This document shows positions 16,613-25,476 of a stretch of DNA of 41,126 bases, one piece after another. Every line of letters starts with the position of its first letter. The first letter of the stretch is position 1. Made by a program: the position numbers and the translations under genes. Source of the stretch: Candidatus Fibrimonadales bacterium. Its GTDB lineage: Bacteria; Fibrobacterota; Fibrobacteria; Fibrobacterales; Fibrobacteraceae. The notes under the pieces are model-generated. The model searched no databases. It saw nothing but the letters and a program-made list of their open reading frames with translations, and was not told where the DNA came from. The stretch is from NCBI GenBank assembly GCA_009786285.1, contig WQTK01000337.1:1-41126 (forward strand), written 5' to 3'.

Positions 16613-18166
16613 ATGCAGTTACTTCCAACAGGCAGGCAGGTTTTTGAAAACATACGCAAAGAGAAACTTCTCTATGTAGATAAAACCGCTTTTATTTACA
16701 ACTTAATAACTCAAGGAAAAACACAGTATTTTCTCTCTCGTCCACGCAGATTTGGCAAAACACTTTTATGTTATACGTTATGTGCGCTTTTTGAGGGAAA
16801 GAAGGAATTGTTCAAAGGCTTGGCGATTTCAAAGAGCAAATGGAAATGGGAAAAGCACCCGGTAATTAGATTTGATATGAGCGCAGGAGCTTACAGTGAA
16901 GGCTTAAGTGGTTGCAAAAGCGCAATAAATGAACAATTGAAATACAATGCAGAAAAATTATCCGTAAAACTGAGCGGAAAATCTTTAGTTGACAAATTTA
17001 AAAATTTGATAATAGATTCGGCAAAAAAACATGGCAAGCCCGCCGTTGTGGTAATAGATGAATATGATAATCCGCTTTTGAGCGTTATAGACAATAAAAA
17101 GGCTTTTGAAAAAGTTCGTATTTTCTTGCGTGATTTTTATAAAATTGTGAAAGCAAACGAACAATATTTGCGTTTCACATTCATAACCGGCATAACAAAA
17201 TTTTCACAAGTGAGTGTTTTTTCTGCATTGAACAATCTTACGGATATAACCTTAGATCCTGACTATGCAGCTTTGCTTGGCATAACGCAAGAAGAGCTGG
17301 AAAAAGATTTTGCAAAGTATATAGACAAATGGGCGAAAGAAAATGATGGCAAAAAGAAATACTTGGAAAAATTAAAAGAATCTTATAATGGCTATAGATT
17401 CACTAAAAGCCTTCAAAGGGTGTATAATCCGTTCTGCTTGTTGAAACATTTTGATTGCGGAGATTTCCAAAAATTTTGGTTTGAAACGGCAACGCCAAGC
17501 TATCTAATCAACTTGCTGGACCGTCAAAAAATTGACATTTTAAATATAGAAGATTTTTCAGTTAGAACTGATGAGTTTAAGAAATACGATTCTGACAATA
17601 TGGGGGCAGTTCCTGTTTTATACCAAAGCGGTTACTTGACGGTTAAAGATTATGACAAGGAATCCGACACTTATATGCTTGGTTACCCGAACAAAGAAGT
17701 TGAATCTGCTTTTGCAGGTGAACTTGCCACGAAGTATTTGAATGTGCCGGGAAGCGAAAAAAGCAGTTTTGCTGCTAATGTTATAAGATGGTTATACGCA
17801 GGCGAGCCGGAAAAAATAATAGCAGAGGGTTTTATCCCATTCATGGCTTCAATACCCTATTCCATAACAATAGCAAAGGAAAAATATTTCCAAACCATAT
17901 TTCACATTATTCTCAATATGTTTGGATTTCAGTGCAGAAGCGAGGTGCAAATAGCCACTGGCAGGATTGATTCTATTTTAGAAACGCCCAAGTTTGTTTA
18001 TTGCTTTGAGTTCAAGCTAGATGGGACTGCGGCTGCGGCATTGAAGCAGATAGATAGCAAGGAATATTTGACGCCTTGGAAGGGCAAAGGAAAAATATTA
18101 TTTAAGATTGGAATTAGCTTTGACCATAAGAAGAGGCGGATTAAGGAGTGGAAGGTAAAGAGATGA
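16613..18166 (+). CDS. AAA-ATPase-like / PD-(D/E)XK nuclease family protein (PF09820-PF08011 type)
   Basis: MQLLPTGRQVFENIRKEKLLYVDKTAFIYNL...FLSRPRRFGKTLLCYTL...VVVIDEYDNPLL...C-term YCFEFKLDGTAAAALKQIDSKEYLTPWKGKGKILFKIGISFDHKKRRIKEW. Confidence 0.9.
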   Translation: MQLLPTGRQVFENIRKEKLLYVDKTAFIYNLITQGKTQYFLSRPRRFGKTLLCYTLCALFEGKKELFKGLAISKSKWKWEKHPVIRFDMSAGAYSEGLSGCKSAINEQLKYNAEKLSVKLSGKSLVDKFKNLIIDSAKKHGKPAVVVIDEYDNPLLSVIDNKKAFEKVRIFLRDFYKIVKANEQYLRFTFITGITKFSQVSVFSALNNLTDITLDPDYAALLGITQEELEKDFAKYIDKWAKENDGKKKYLEKLKESYNGYRFTKSLQRVYNPFCLLKHFDCGDFQKFWFETATPSYLINLLDRQKIDILNIEDFSVRTDEFKKYDSDNMGAVPVLYQSGYLTVKDYDKESDTYMLGYPNKEVESAFAGELATKYLNVPGSEKSSFAANVIRWLYAGEPEKIIAEGFIPFMASIPYSITIAKEKYFQTIFHIILNMFGFQCRSEVQIATGRIDSILETPKFVYCFEFKLDGTAAAALKQIDSKEYLTPWKGKGKILFKIGISFDHKKRRIKEWKVKR

Positions 18167-18202
18167 TTTATACATTTTTTTTGGATTGTTCAGGAGTATT
18201 TT

Positions 18203-19300
18203 ATGGCTAATAATGAGTTACTATCAACGGCGTTAAAGGATATTTACGCTAGACTTGCAGATGAAGAAAGTAGAGATATTTTCATACCAAGATTTGAACA
18301 TATCTTTCACGCAGGTGAGCATGGCGAAGCTCTTATTTCAATGATGCATAAAGCTATTCTATGGGATGTTAATCGTACTCCGTATCTAAAATTCAACGTA
18401 TGGAATTGTATCACAATTGGAGAATATCTTAAACATAGAAGTGCTTTTGACAGAATTTGTATTTGGGGCGCTGGATATTTCGGCTGGTTGACATTGCGCA
18501 TTTTGAATAAGTTGGGTTTGGATGTTGAGTGTTTTGTGGATAATGACAAAGCAAAAATTGGAACTCGTTATCTTCATAAACCAGTCATTTCCCCGGAAAA
18601 AGTATTATCCGATTATCCTGGCATTTATATTCTTATTGGTGTGTGGTTTAGCGGACATGAAGTTAGACAACAGCTTAAAGATGCCAAATTTCCGAATGAA
18701 CAAATAATTAGGATGTGCTCAAAGGAATGGCAATATTTTGGTACTGGTCTTATAAAACCTTGCGAGGACGAGGTTTATTACGATATTGGAGTATTTGACG
18801 GAGATTCGATTGATGTTTTTATGAATTTCAGCAATAACCGTTATAAATCAATTGTTGGGCTTGAAGCCGACAAAAAAAACTATGATTATTTACTTGGCAA
18901 ATACAAGAATAACAGTAAAGTTAATTTGATTAATAAGGGTGCATGGAACGAATTCGGAACACTCAGATTTGATTCAAATTCAATTAGTTCTATCTCAAAA
19001 ATTGATGATATTGGCGAAACTATACTTGAAACTACAACAATTGACAATGTTGCGGAAGAGTTGAAACTTGCGCCTACATTTATTAAGATGGATATTGAAG
19101 GAGCCGAATTAAAGGCTCTTGAAGGCGCTGAGAAAACAATTAGATATTGTTGTCCTCGTTTGGCGATAAGCGTTTACCATAAACCTGAGGATATTGCGGA
19201 TATTTTACATTATATTTTACGACTCGTACCTGAATATAAGTTTTATTTACGGCAACATCATTATTTTTTTGCAGAGACAGTATTATACGCAACTATTTAA
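18203..19300 (+). CDS. FkbM-family methyltransferase with N-terminal Rossmann-like module (paralogue B, near-duplicate of 12164-13264)
   Basis: MANNELLSTALKDIYARLADEESRDIFIPRFEHIFHAGEHGEALISMMHKAILWDVNRTPY...ICIWGAGYFGWLTLRILNKLGLDVECFVDNDKAKIGTRYLHKP...FIKMDIEGAELKALEGAEKTIRYC. SD AGGAG upstream. Confidence 0.9.
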   Translation: MANNELLSTALKDIYARLADEESRDIFIPRFEHIFHAGEHGEALISMMHKAILWDVNRTPYLKFNVWNCITIGEYLKHRSAFDRICIWGAGYFGWLTLRILNKLGLDVECFVDNDKAKIGTRYLHKPVISPEKVLSDYPGIYILIGVWFSGHEVRQQLKDAKFPNEQIIRMCSKEWQYFGTGLIKPCEDEVYYDIGVFDGDSIDVFMNFSNNRYKSIVGLEADKKNYDYLLGKYKNNSKVNLINKGAWNEFGTLRFDSNSISSISKIDDIGETILETTTIDNVAEELKLAPTFIKMDIEGAELKALEGAEKTIRYCCPRLAISVYHKPEDIADILHYILRLVPEYKFYLRQHHYFFAETVLYATI

Positions 19301-19349
19301 CGGAATTAAAAATAACGATAATTCAGAGTTTTAAAAGGAGAAATTTGAA

Positions 19350-20543
19350 ATGAAAATAAATGTAGATAGCTTGGATTTGATTGACAATGCAGGCTTTTTA
19401 TTTGAGAATAAAGTGATTTTGTATGGAGCCGGACTTTGCGGAAGAGACGCTTGCAGAATACTTAAAAGAGCCGGAGTATCAGTATCTTATTTTTGCGACA
19501 ATGATAGCAATAAATGGGGGCATCATGTTGGTGATGTTGAAGTAATATCTCCAAATAAGTTAAAAGAATTGGACAAAGAGGAAAAAATTTTAATAATAAT
19601 CAGTAGTTATAATGTTTCCTTTATTGATCAAATAATTGAAGTTATTGAAGGTTTGAACATGAGAGTGAATAAAATATATACAAAAACAGTTTTAGATATT
19701 TCCTTGAAACGTAATATTAAAGATGGCAGATTTAGCGAGTTGCATAGAAATGCTTACCTTCTTACAAACAAATTGAAAGGAAATATTGCGGCTTCAGGCA
19801 TATCTTCAACTTTGGTTTCAATGGCTATTTCGGCAATGGAGGAAGCGCACAATGTATTAGTGTATCAACCGGGCAAAGTAGGCAGTTTAACGGTTTGTAA
19901 TAGCATAAGGAAAATTGGAATTCCTTGTGCTCATATACATTTATTTAACCTTAGTAATAATGAGGATTTAAATGTATACAGAAACATATTTAAAAAATAC
20001 GATACAATAAAAATAGTTACTTTAGTGAGAGAGCCGGTAAGCAATTTGTATTCGCGTTTATTTTATGTTCTTTATGCCATTTCTGATAGTAATTTTTCTT
20101 ATCAATTTTTTGAATCGAGAAATTCATTAGAGGATGCAATTATTGAAGGCTTAAAGAGCATGAATCCTATTAATTTTATGTTTGATTGGTTTGACAGCGA
20201 ATTAAAAGCGGTTTTTGACGTTGATATATATGCCCATCCTTTTGATAGAGAAAAAGGTTACTCCATAATAAAACAGGGCAATGTGGAAGTTCTTGCAATG
20301 AAGCTTGAAAAGTTAAATTCATTGGAATCTGTGATAGGGGAATTTATAGGCGCACCGGAGTTCAAATTGATAAATACCAACGAAGCAGACTGCAGACTAG
20401 ATAAATACCTGTACAATAATATAAAAAAAACTATAAAAATTCCTCAAGAAATATTTGACCAATATTACAAAAACAATCCAAAAATGGACCATTTTTACAG
20501 CGAAGAAGAAAAAGTCCAGTTTTTGAAAAAGTGGGAGAGATAA
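19350..20543 (+). CDS. Rossmann-like module fused to sulfotransferase-like putative capsular polysaccharide synthesis domain
   Basis: KVILYGAGLCGRDACRILKRAGVSVSYFCDNDSNKWGHHVGDVEVISPNKL; VYQPGKVGSLTVCNSIRKIG (P-loop-like), TLVREPVSNLYSRLF, FDWFDSELKAVFDVDIYAHPFDREKGYSIIKQGNVEVLAMKLEKL. Confidence 0.6.
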   Translation: MKINVDSLDLIDNAGFLFENKVILYGAGLCGRDACRILKRAGVSVSYFCDNDSNKWGHHVGDVEVISPNKLKELDKEEKILIIISSYNVSFIDQIIEVIEGLNMRVNKIYTKTVLDISLKRNIKDGRFSELHRNAYLLTNKLKGNIAASGISSTLVSMAISAMEEAHNVLVYQPGKVGSLTVCNSIRKIGIPCAHIHLFNLSNNEDLNVYRNIFKKYDTIKIVTLVREPVSNLYSRLFYVLYAISDSNFSYQFFESRNSLEDAIIEGLKSMNPINFMFDWFDSELKAVFDVDIYAHPFDREKGYSIIKQGNVEVLAMKLEKLNSLESVIGEFIGAPEFKLINTNEADCRLDKYLYNNIKKTIKIPQEIFDQYYKNNPKMDHFYSEEEKVQFLKKWER

Positions 20544-20544
20544 A

Positions 20545-22899
20545 GTGCGATTTTATATATTTCCATTTGAAAGCGTTCCGAAAGACAGTCGGATAGTTTT
20601 ATATGGCGCAGGCAATGTTGGAAGGCAACTTTACCTTCAAATGAAAAAAATAAAGTATTGCGAAGTGGTGCTTTGGGTTGATGATAGTATAGAATATGCT
20701 GCAAATGCTTGTGTAGAAAAAGCAGATACTATCGCAAATTTAAATGATAACTGTTACGATATGGTTATTATAGCTATTGAGGGCGAAGATATAACTGCTA
20801 TAAATAATTCAAAAGAGTTTCTTTTAAATTGCGGAGTGCCGGAAAATAAAATATTGCATAGTGCTAATGAGTATGATTTTTTTAGTCTCTATGAAGCTGA
20901 TAATGCAAGCGATTGTTTCGAAAAATTAGGTTCTCCTTTTGTGGAAACTTTTATATTTCCGTTTGAAAGCGTTCCGAAAAACAGCCGCATAATTTTATAT
21001 GGCGCAGGCAATGTGGGGAAGCTATATTACTCTCAAATAAAAAAAACAGGCTATTGCGAAATTGTGCATTGGGTTGACAAGGGTATGCAAATAACAAGTA
21101 GAGATTATTGCATAGAAAATCCAGAGCTAATCACAAATTTAAATAGCGACAATTACGATATGGTTGTTATAGCTGTAAAGAAAATAAATATGATACATGA
21201 GATAAAAAGCCTTCTTTTGAGCTATGGTGTACCGGAGAATAAAATATTGCGTAATATTCATGAATATATGACTTTTCAACCGAAAGGTAAAGAATTGATT
21301 GCAATAAACCAATCAAATATAGACATGCAAATGTTTTTATATGAGCAGAGAGCTATTGAAAAAGCTATAGTAGAATATTTTTACGTAGCAGAGCCTTATT
21401 TACCTGAGTATTTTCAAAAACTAATTATTGCAATTACAGAACAAATATCTTCTGAAAATTCTATTGAAAATAATAAATGGAAAAAACTTTTTGAAGAAAA
21501 AACTCTTGATGTTATTTCAAAGCAAGACTTATCTATTGAGGTGAAATTAGTATTATTATATATAATGCTTCTGGCAAAGAGTTTCTCTCCTAAGTTAATG
21601 AAAATGCTTTTGACGTTGGTGGCAGAAATAAAAGAAAGCTCCGATCTGAAATATTGGTTGCTAATAGATATGAATTTAATGTATATGTACAGTGTTGACC
21701 ATAATGATATATTATACGCAGATTTTTTTGTTGAAAGAAAACGGCTTATGCAGGATTATGTAAGCCAATTGCAATTAAACTGCTCGGCTATCCAGCATGC
21801 GCCAACGGAAAAAATGAAAGATATATGCGTGTTAATTCCTTGCTTTTTTGAAGGAGTAAGGTCTTTCATTCAACCAATAGTACGTTTATTAAAAGATAAA
21901 GGATATAAAATTCATGTTATAGCATTGAATATGAGTTTTTATTGCGGACGAGTGCATTTTGTGCCTATACAGCATGTTATTTATAATATGTTTCCAGAAA
22001 GAAAATTGCATTTATATTTCCCCGAAGCGGACGAAGTGCATCAAATATTCAATGCTACGATAAAAGACAGGCAACAAGATATTTTGAACCTGATAGGTAA
22101 AATAAATCCGATTTGTATTTTAGATGCCTCAGACGATTTTGCGGCCGTTTCCTATTATTATAGCCAATATTATCCCACAATTTACATACCTATTAGAGCA
22201 GTTCCGGCATCTTCATTTTTTCATAAAATAATTTTTATGAACGGAACGAATATAACCAATAAGGGTTATTCTCTTCCGTTTTGTGAAGAAGATATTTTAT
22301 GGCTGCCGCATTTCAAAGAATATGTAAAGCCAAAGCAGGTATTTAACAGAGAGCATTATGGCATTAATCCGGATGATATAGTTGCAATAACTATAGGCAA
22401 GCGTTTATTAGGAGAAATATCCGATGATCTTGCGGAACAAATGTGCTCTTTGTTGCGCATGGAGAAAACAATAAAGTGGTTGCTTGTTGGTTGCGACGGT
22501 TTACCGTATATTGAAGCCAAGCATAAAGATTTGGTTGGCAAAAGCATTATTTTTATAGAATATGAAAAAGACATACCTGGTTTATACGGGATATGTGATA
22601 TTTATCTTAACCCGAAACGAGTTGGCGGGGGAACATCAATAGCTTGGGCTATGCAGCAGGGCTTGGCGATTGTATCTCCATTAGGCGCGGTTGATTGCCT
22701 AACGCATATAGGCGAAGAAAACGGTTTGCCGGCAGAAGCCGATATTGCGCCACATATTGAATTGTTGTCAAAAAACAGGGAATTATTGCGCCAAAAAAAG
22801 GAAATGTTCAAATCTATGGCGGCTAAATGGGATGGGAATGCTTACATAGACGAATTTATCAGAGGCATGAATAATTTAATTGCTATATTTAGTAAATGA
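20545..22899 (+). CDS. Glycosyltransferase (GT-B/GT4-like C-terminus) with two tandem N-terminal Rossmann-like modules
   Basis: IFPFESVPKDSRIVLYGAGNVGRQLYLQMKK... and IFPFESVPKNSRIILYGAGNVGKLYYSQIKK...; C-term KDICVLIPCFFEGVRSFIQPIVRLLKDKGY...IAITIGKRLLGEISDD...LYGICDIYLNPKRVGGGTSIAWAMQQGLAIVS. GTG start. Confidence 0.7.
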   Translation: MRFYIFPFESVPKDSRIVLYGAGNVGRQLYLQMKKIKYCEVVLWVDDSIEYAANACVEKADTIANLNDNCYDMVIIAIEGEDITAINNSKEFLLNCGVPENKILHSANEYDFFSLYEADNASDCFEKLGSPFVETFIFPFESVPKNSRIILYGAGNVGKLYYSQIKKTGYCEIVHWVDKGMQITSRDYCIENPELITNLNSDNYDMVVIAVKKINMIHEIKSLLLSYGVPENKILRNIHEYMTFQPKGKELIAINQSNIDMQMFLYEQRAIEKAIVEYFYVAEPYLPEYFQKLIIAITEQISSENSIENNKWKKLFEEKTLDVISKQDLSIEVKLVLLYIMLLAKSFSPKLMKMLLTLVAEIKESSDLKYWLLIDMNLMYMYSVDHNDILYADFFVERKRLMQDYVSQLQLNCSAIQHAPTEKMKDICVLIPCFFEGVRSFIQPIVRLLKDKGYKIHVIALNMSFYCGRVHFVPIQHVIYNMFPERKLHLYFPEADEVHQIFNATIKDRQQDILNLIGKINPICILDASDDFAAVSYYYSQYYPTIYIPIRAVPASSFFHKIIFMNGTNITNKGYSLPFCEEDILWLPHFKEYVKPKQVFNREHYGINPDDIVAITIGKRLLGEISDDLAEQMCSLLRMEKTIKWLLVGCDGLPYIEAKHKDLVGKSIIFIEYEKDIPGLYGICDIYLNPKRVGGGTSIAWAMQQGLAIVSPLGAVDCLTHIGEENGLPAEADIAPHIELLSKNRELLRQKKEMFKSMAAKWDGNAYIDEFIRGMNNLIAIFSK

Positions 22900-22909
22900 G
22901 GATAATGAA

Positions 22910-24031
22910 ATGGCTATTGCTAAAATGAATTTGGTTTCAAAATTGCATCAACCGTGCGAAGTTAATTATATAGAATCGCTGAACCTTGATGATTATAGCT
23001 CAAATCCGCACGTTGTTGAATTGGATACAACCGAAATATGCAATTTGGCTTGCCGCGGTTGCATAAGCGAAGATATGCTGCATACGCGCAATTCATTTTC
23101 AGAAGACCGTTTGCTCAGGCTTGGCGAGGAATTGTTTGAGGCAGAAGTAAAAGCAGTTATATTAATAGGGGGTGGCGAACCGCTTTGCAACCATGCTGTT
23201 GGAAGTTTTATGACATATTTGGGAGAGAGAGATGTTCAAATTGGCCTTACGACAAATGGAACCTTAATTGACAGATATATGGAAATAATAGCGCAATATG
23301 TTTCATGGACAAGAGTTTCCATGGATGCCGCAACAGAAGGCACTTTCGGAATGTTGCGACCGGCAAAAAACGGCAAATCTCTATTTAATAAAATTATTGA
23401 CAACATGTCTAATCTTGCAAAAATAAAAAAAGGCAAGCTTGGATATTCTTTTTTAATACGCACAAAGGCAGATGGGTTTTCCATAGATACGAATATTGAC
23501 GAAATCTATGCGGCTGCAAAGCTGGCAAAAGAAATAGGCTGTGATTACTTTGAACTTAAACCGAGTTATAAATTTACGGATAATAGCGACCATTATTTAA
23601 TAAAACATGAGCAAGCCGATATGGACAGGGCAAAGGCAGAGCTAATGAAATGCCAGGAATTGTCAAACGATAAATTTAAAGTGATTACTTCTGTGAATTT
23701 GGAGCATTCTCTAAATGGCTTGCAAAGCCTTCAGCCAAAAGAATATCACTTATGCCCCAGTGCATACATGCGAACTTTAATATGTTCTTCGGGCGTATAT
23801 GTGTGCCCTTATTTTCGCGGTAAAAAGCACATGATTGTTGGCGATGTTTCAACAAGAAGCTTTAAAGAAGTGTGGAACAGCGAGCAAAGGAAAAAAGTTA
23901 TGCAAATGCTAGATCCGGCTCTCCATTGCAAAATGCACTGTATTAGGCACGATACCAATTTGGAAGTTCTTAGGATGAAAAAAGAACAGGATTTTAGAAT
24001 TTTAGCAGAAAAAGGTGACAGGTTTATATGA
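22910..24031 (+). CDS. Radical SAM/SPASM domain protein
   Basis: HVVELDTTEICNLACRGCISEDML (CxxxCxxC), AVILIGGGEPLCN, C-terminal CPSAYMRTLICSSGVYVCPYFRGKKHMIVGDVSTRSFKEVWNSEQRKK...CKMHC. ATG 22910 preceded by gagg; track start is an upstream TTG. Confidence 0.87.
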   Translation: MAIAKMNLVSKLHQPCEVNYIESLNLDDYSSNPHVVELDTTEICNLACRGCISEDMLHTRNSFSEDRLLRLGEELFEAEVKAVILIGGGEPLCNHAVGSFMTYLGERDVQIGLTTNGTLIDRYMEIIAQYVSWTRVSMDAATEGTFGMLRPAKNGKSLFNKIIDNMSNLAKIKKGKLGYSFLIRTKADGFSIDTNIDEIYAAAKLAKEIGCDYFELKPSYKFTDNSDHYLIKHEQADMDRAKAELMKCQELSNDKFKVITSVNLEHSLNGLQSLQPKEYHLCPSAYMRTLICSSGVYVCPYFRGKKHMIVGDVSTRSFKEVWNSEQRKKVMQMLDPALHCKMHCIRHDTNLEVLRMKKEQDFRILAEKGDRFI

Positions 24032-25476
24032 AATCATTTGCTATGGAAACAAGGGCGTTTATAGGCGGTAACTTTGTTACGGCAGCCTCCGGAGAAACTA
24101 TAAAAAAAGAGTGCCCGGCAGATGGCTCTGCTATAGAGGGAGTTCCTTCATGCGGAGAAGCAGAGGTTGAGCTTGCAGTAAAGTCTGCTCGAGCCGCTTA
24201 TAAGGCGGGCGTATGGAGAAATAAATCATTAAAAGAGAGAAAAGAAGTTTTGTTAAAGCTGGCATCGCTTATGGAAGAGCAACGCGAGCAGTTGGCATCA
24301 CTGGATACTTACGAGACCGGCAGGGCATACAGGAATTATTATGAAGATTCTATTCCAAAGGCTATAGAGGTGGTTAAATATTTTGCGGAGAGCATTGATA
24401 AAATATACGATAATTGTGTTTTGCCTTCTTCAAGTGAATTTGCAGCTATTATTCGAGAACCCTTAGGCGTTGTTGCTTGCATTACTCCATGGAACGATCC
24501 GCTTGTTCCTGCCAATTGGAAAATAATCCCCGCTCTTTTAATGGGCAATTCGGTTATTGTGAAGCCGGCCGAGCAATCTTCCTTATCAATTATATTAGAA
24601 GCCACGCTTGCCAAGAATGCCGGAATCCCGGATGGAGTTTTGAATATTGTAACCGGCTATGGAGATATTGCGGGAAAAGCATTGGCATTGCATAACGATG
24701 TTGACGGAGTGTTTTTTACCGGTTCATCTGAGGTTGGAAAATTAATTCTTCAATATTCCGGCATGTCTAATATGAAAAAGGTCGGGCTTGAGTGCGGAGG
24801 AAAAAGCGCATTTATAGTTAGTGCTTCCTGCAAACGTTTAAAAGAAGCTGCAGGTGTATTGGCTGCAAGCATGTTTTATAATCAGGGACAAATATGCTCT
24901 GCGCCTTCGCGAGCAATTATTGATAACAAAATAAAAGCCGAATTTATGGAATATTTAAAGATAGAAGCACAGAAGTATGTGCCGCAAGATCCGTTTTCTC
25001 CGGAAAGCATTGTTGGTGGCGTAGTATCCAAAGAGCAACAGCTTAAAATTGAACAGTATATTTCGCTTGGAAAAGAATCCGGTTATGCAGTTTTTCAATT
25101 TAGTGGAAAAAATACTCCCAGAAATGGCGTGTTTCCGACAATTTTTGAGAATGTTGAGCCTGGCTCGCGGCTTTTTAAGGAAGAAATTTTTGGCCCTGTT
25201 CTTATAGTGCTTGGCTTTGATTCATTAGATGAAGCCATTAACATTGCGAATGATTCTATTTTTGGGCTTGCCGGAGCTATTTGGACGGACGATTTGCGCG
25301 AAGTTAATTATGCTGCCCGCAATATAGAAGCCGGAATTATCCATGTAAATTCGTATGGAAACGATGATAACAGCGTTCCTTTTGGCGGATACAAGCAATC
25401 CGGAATAGGCAAAGACAAGTCTGTGTATGCATTTGATGAGTATTCTCAAATTAAAACTGTGTGGGTGAGTGTATGA
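24028..25476 (+). CDS. NAD(P)-dependent aldehyde dehydrogenase
   Basis: VACITPWNDPLVPANWKIIPALLMGNSVIVKPAEQSS; VFFTGSSEVGKLIL; KVGLECGGKSAFIV; FYNQGQICSAPSR (catalytic Cys); LFKEEIFGPVL; PFGGYKQSGIGKDKS. Confidence 0.95.
   Translation: MKSFAMETRAFIGGNFVTAASGETIKKECPADGSAIEGVPSCGEAEVELAVKSARAAYKAGVWRNKSLKERKEVLLKLASLMEEQREQLASLDTYETGRAYRNYYEDSIPKAIEVVKYFAESIDKIYDNCVLPSSSEFAAIIREPLGVVACITPWNDPLVPANWKIIPALLMGNSVIVKPAEQSSLSIILEATLAKNAGIPDGVLNIVTGYGDIAGKALALHNDVDGVFFTGSSEVGKLILQYSGMSNMKKVGLECGGKSAFIVSASCKRLKEAAGVLAASMFYNQGQICSAPSRAIIDNKIKAEFMEYLKIEAQKYVPQDPFSPESIVGGVVSKEQQLKIEQYISLGKESGYAVFQFSGKNTPRNGVFPTIFENVEPGSRLFKEEIFGPVLIVLGFDSLDEAINIANDSIFGLAGAIWTDDLREVNYAARNIEAGIIHVNSYGNDDNSVPFGGYKQSGIGKDKSVYAFDEYSQIKTVWVSV

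Noticed and set aside
10950-24031. RiPP biosynthesis interpretation of the radical SAM/SPASM genes
   Set aside because: No plausible short Cys- or core-containing precursor ORF next to them; all neighbours are glycan-type enzymes.
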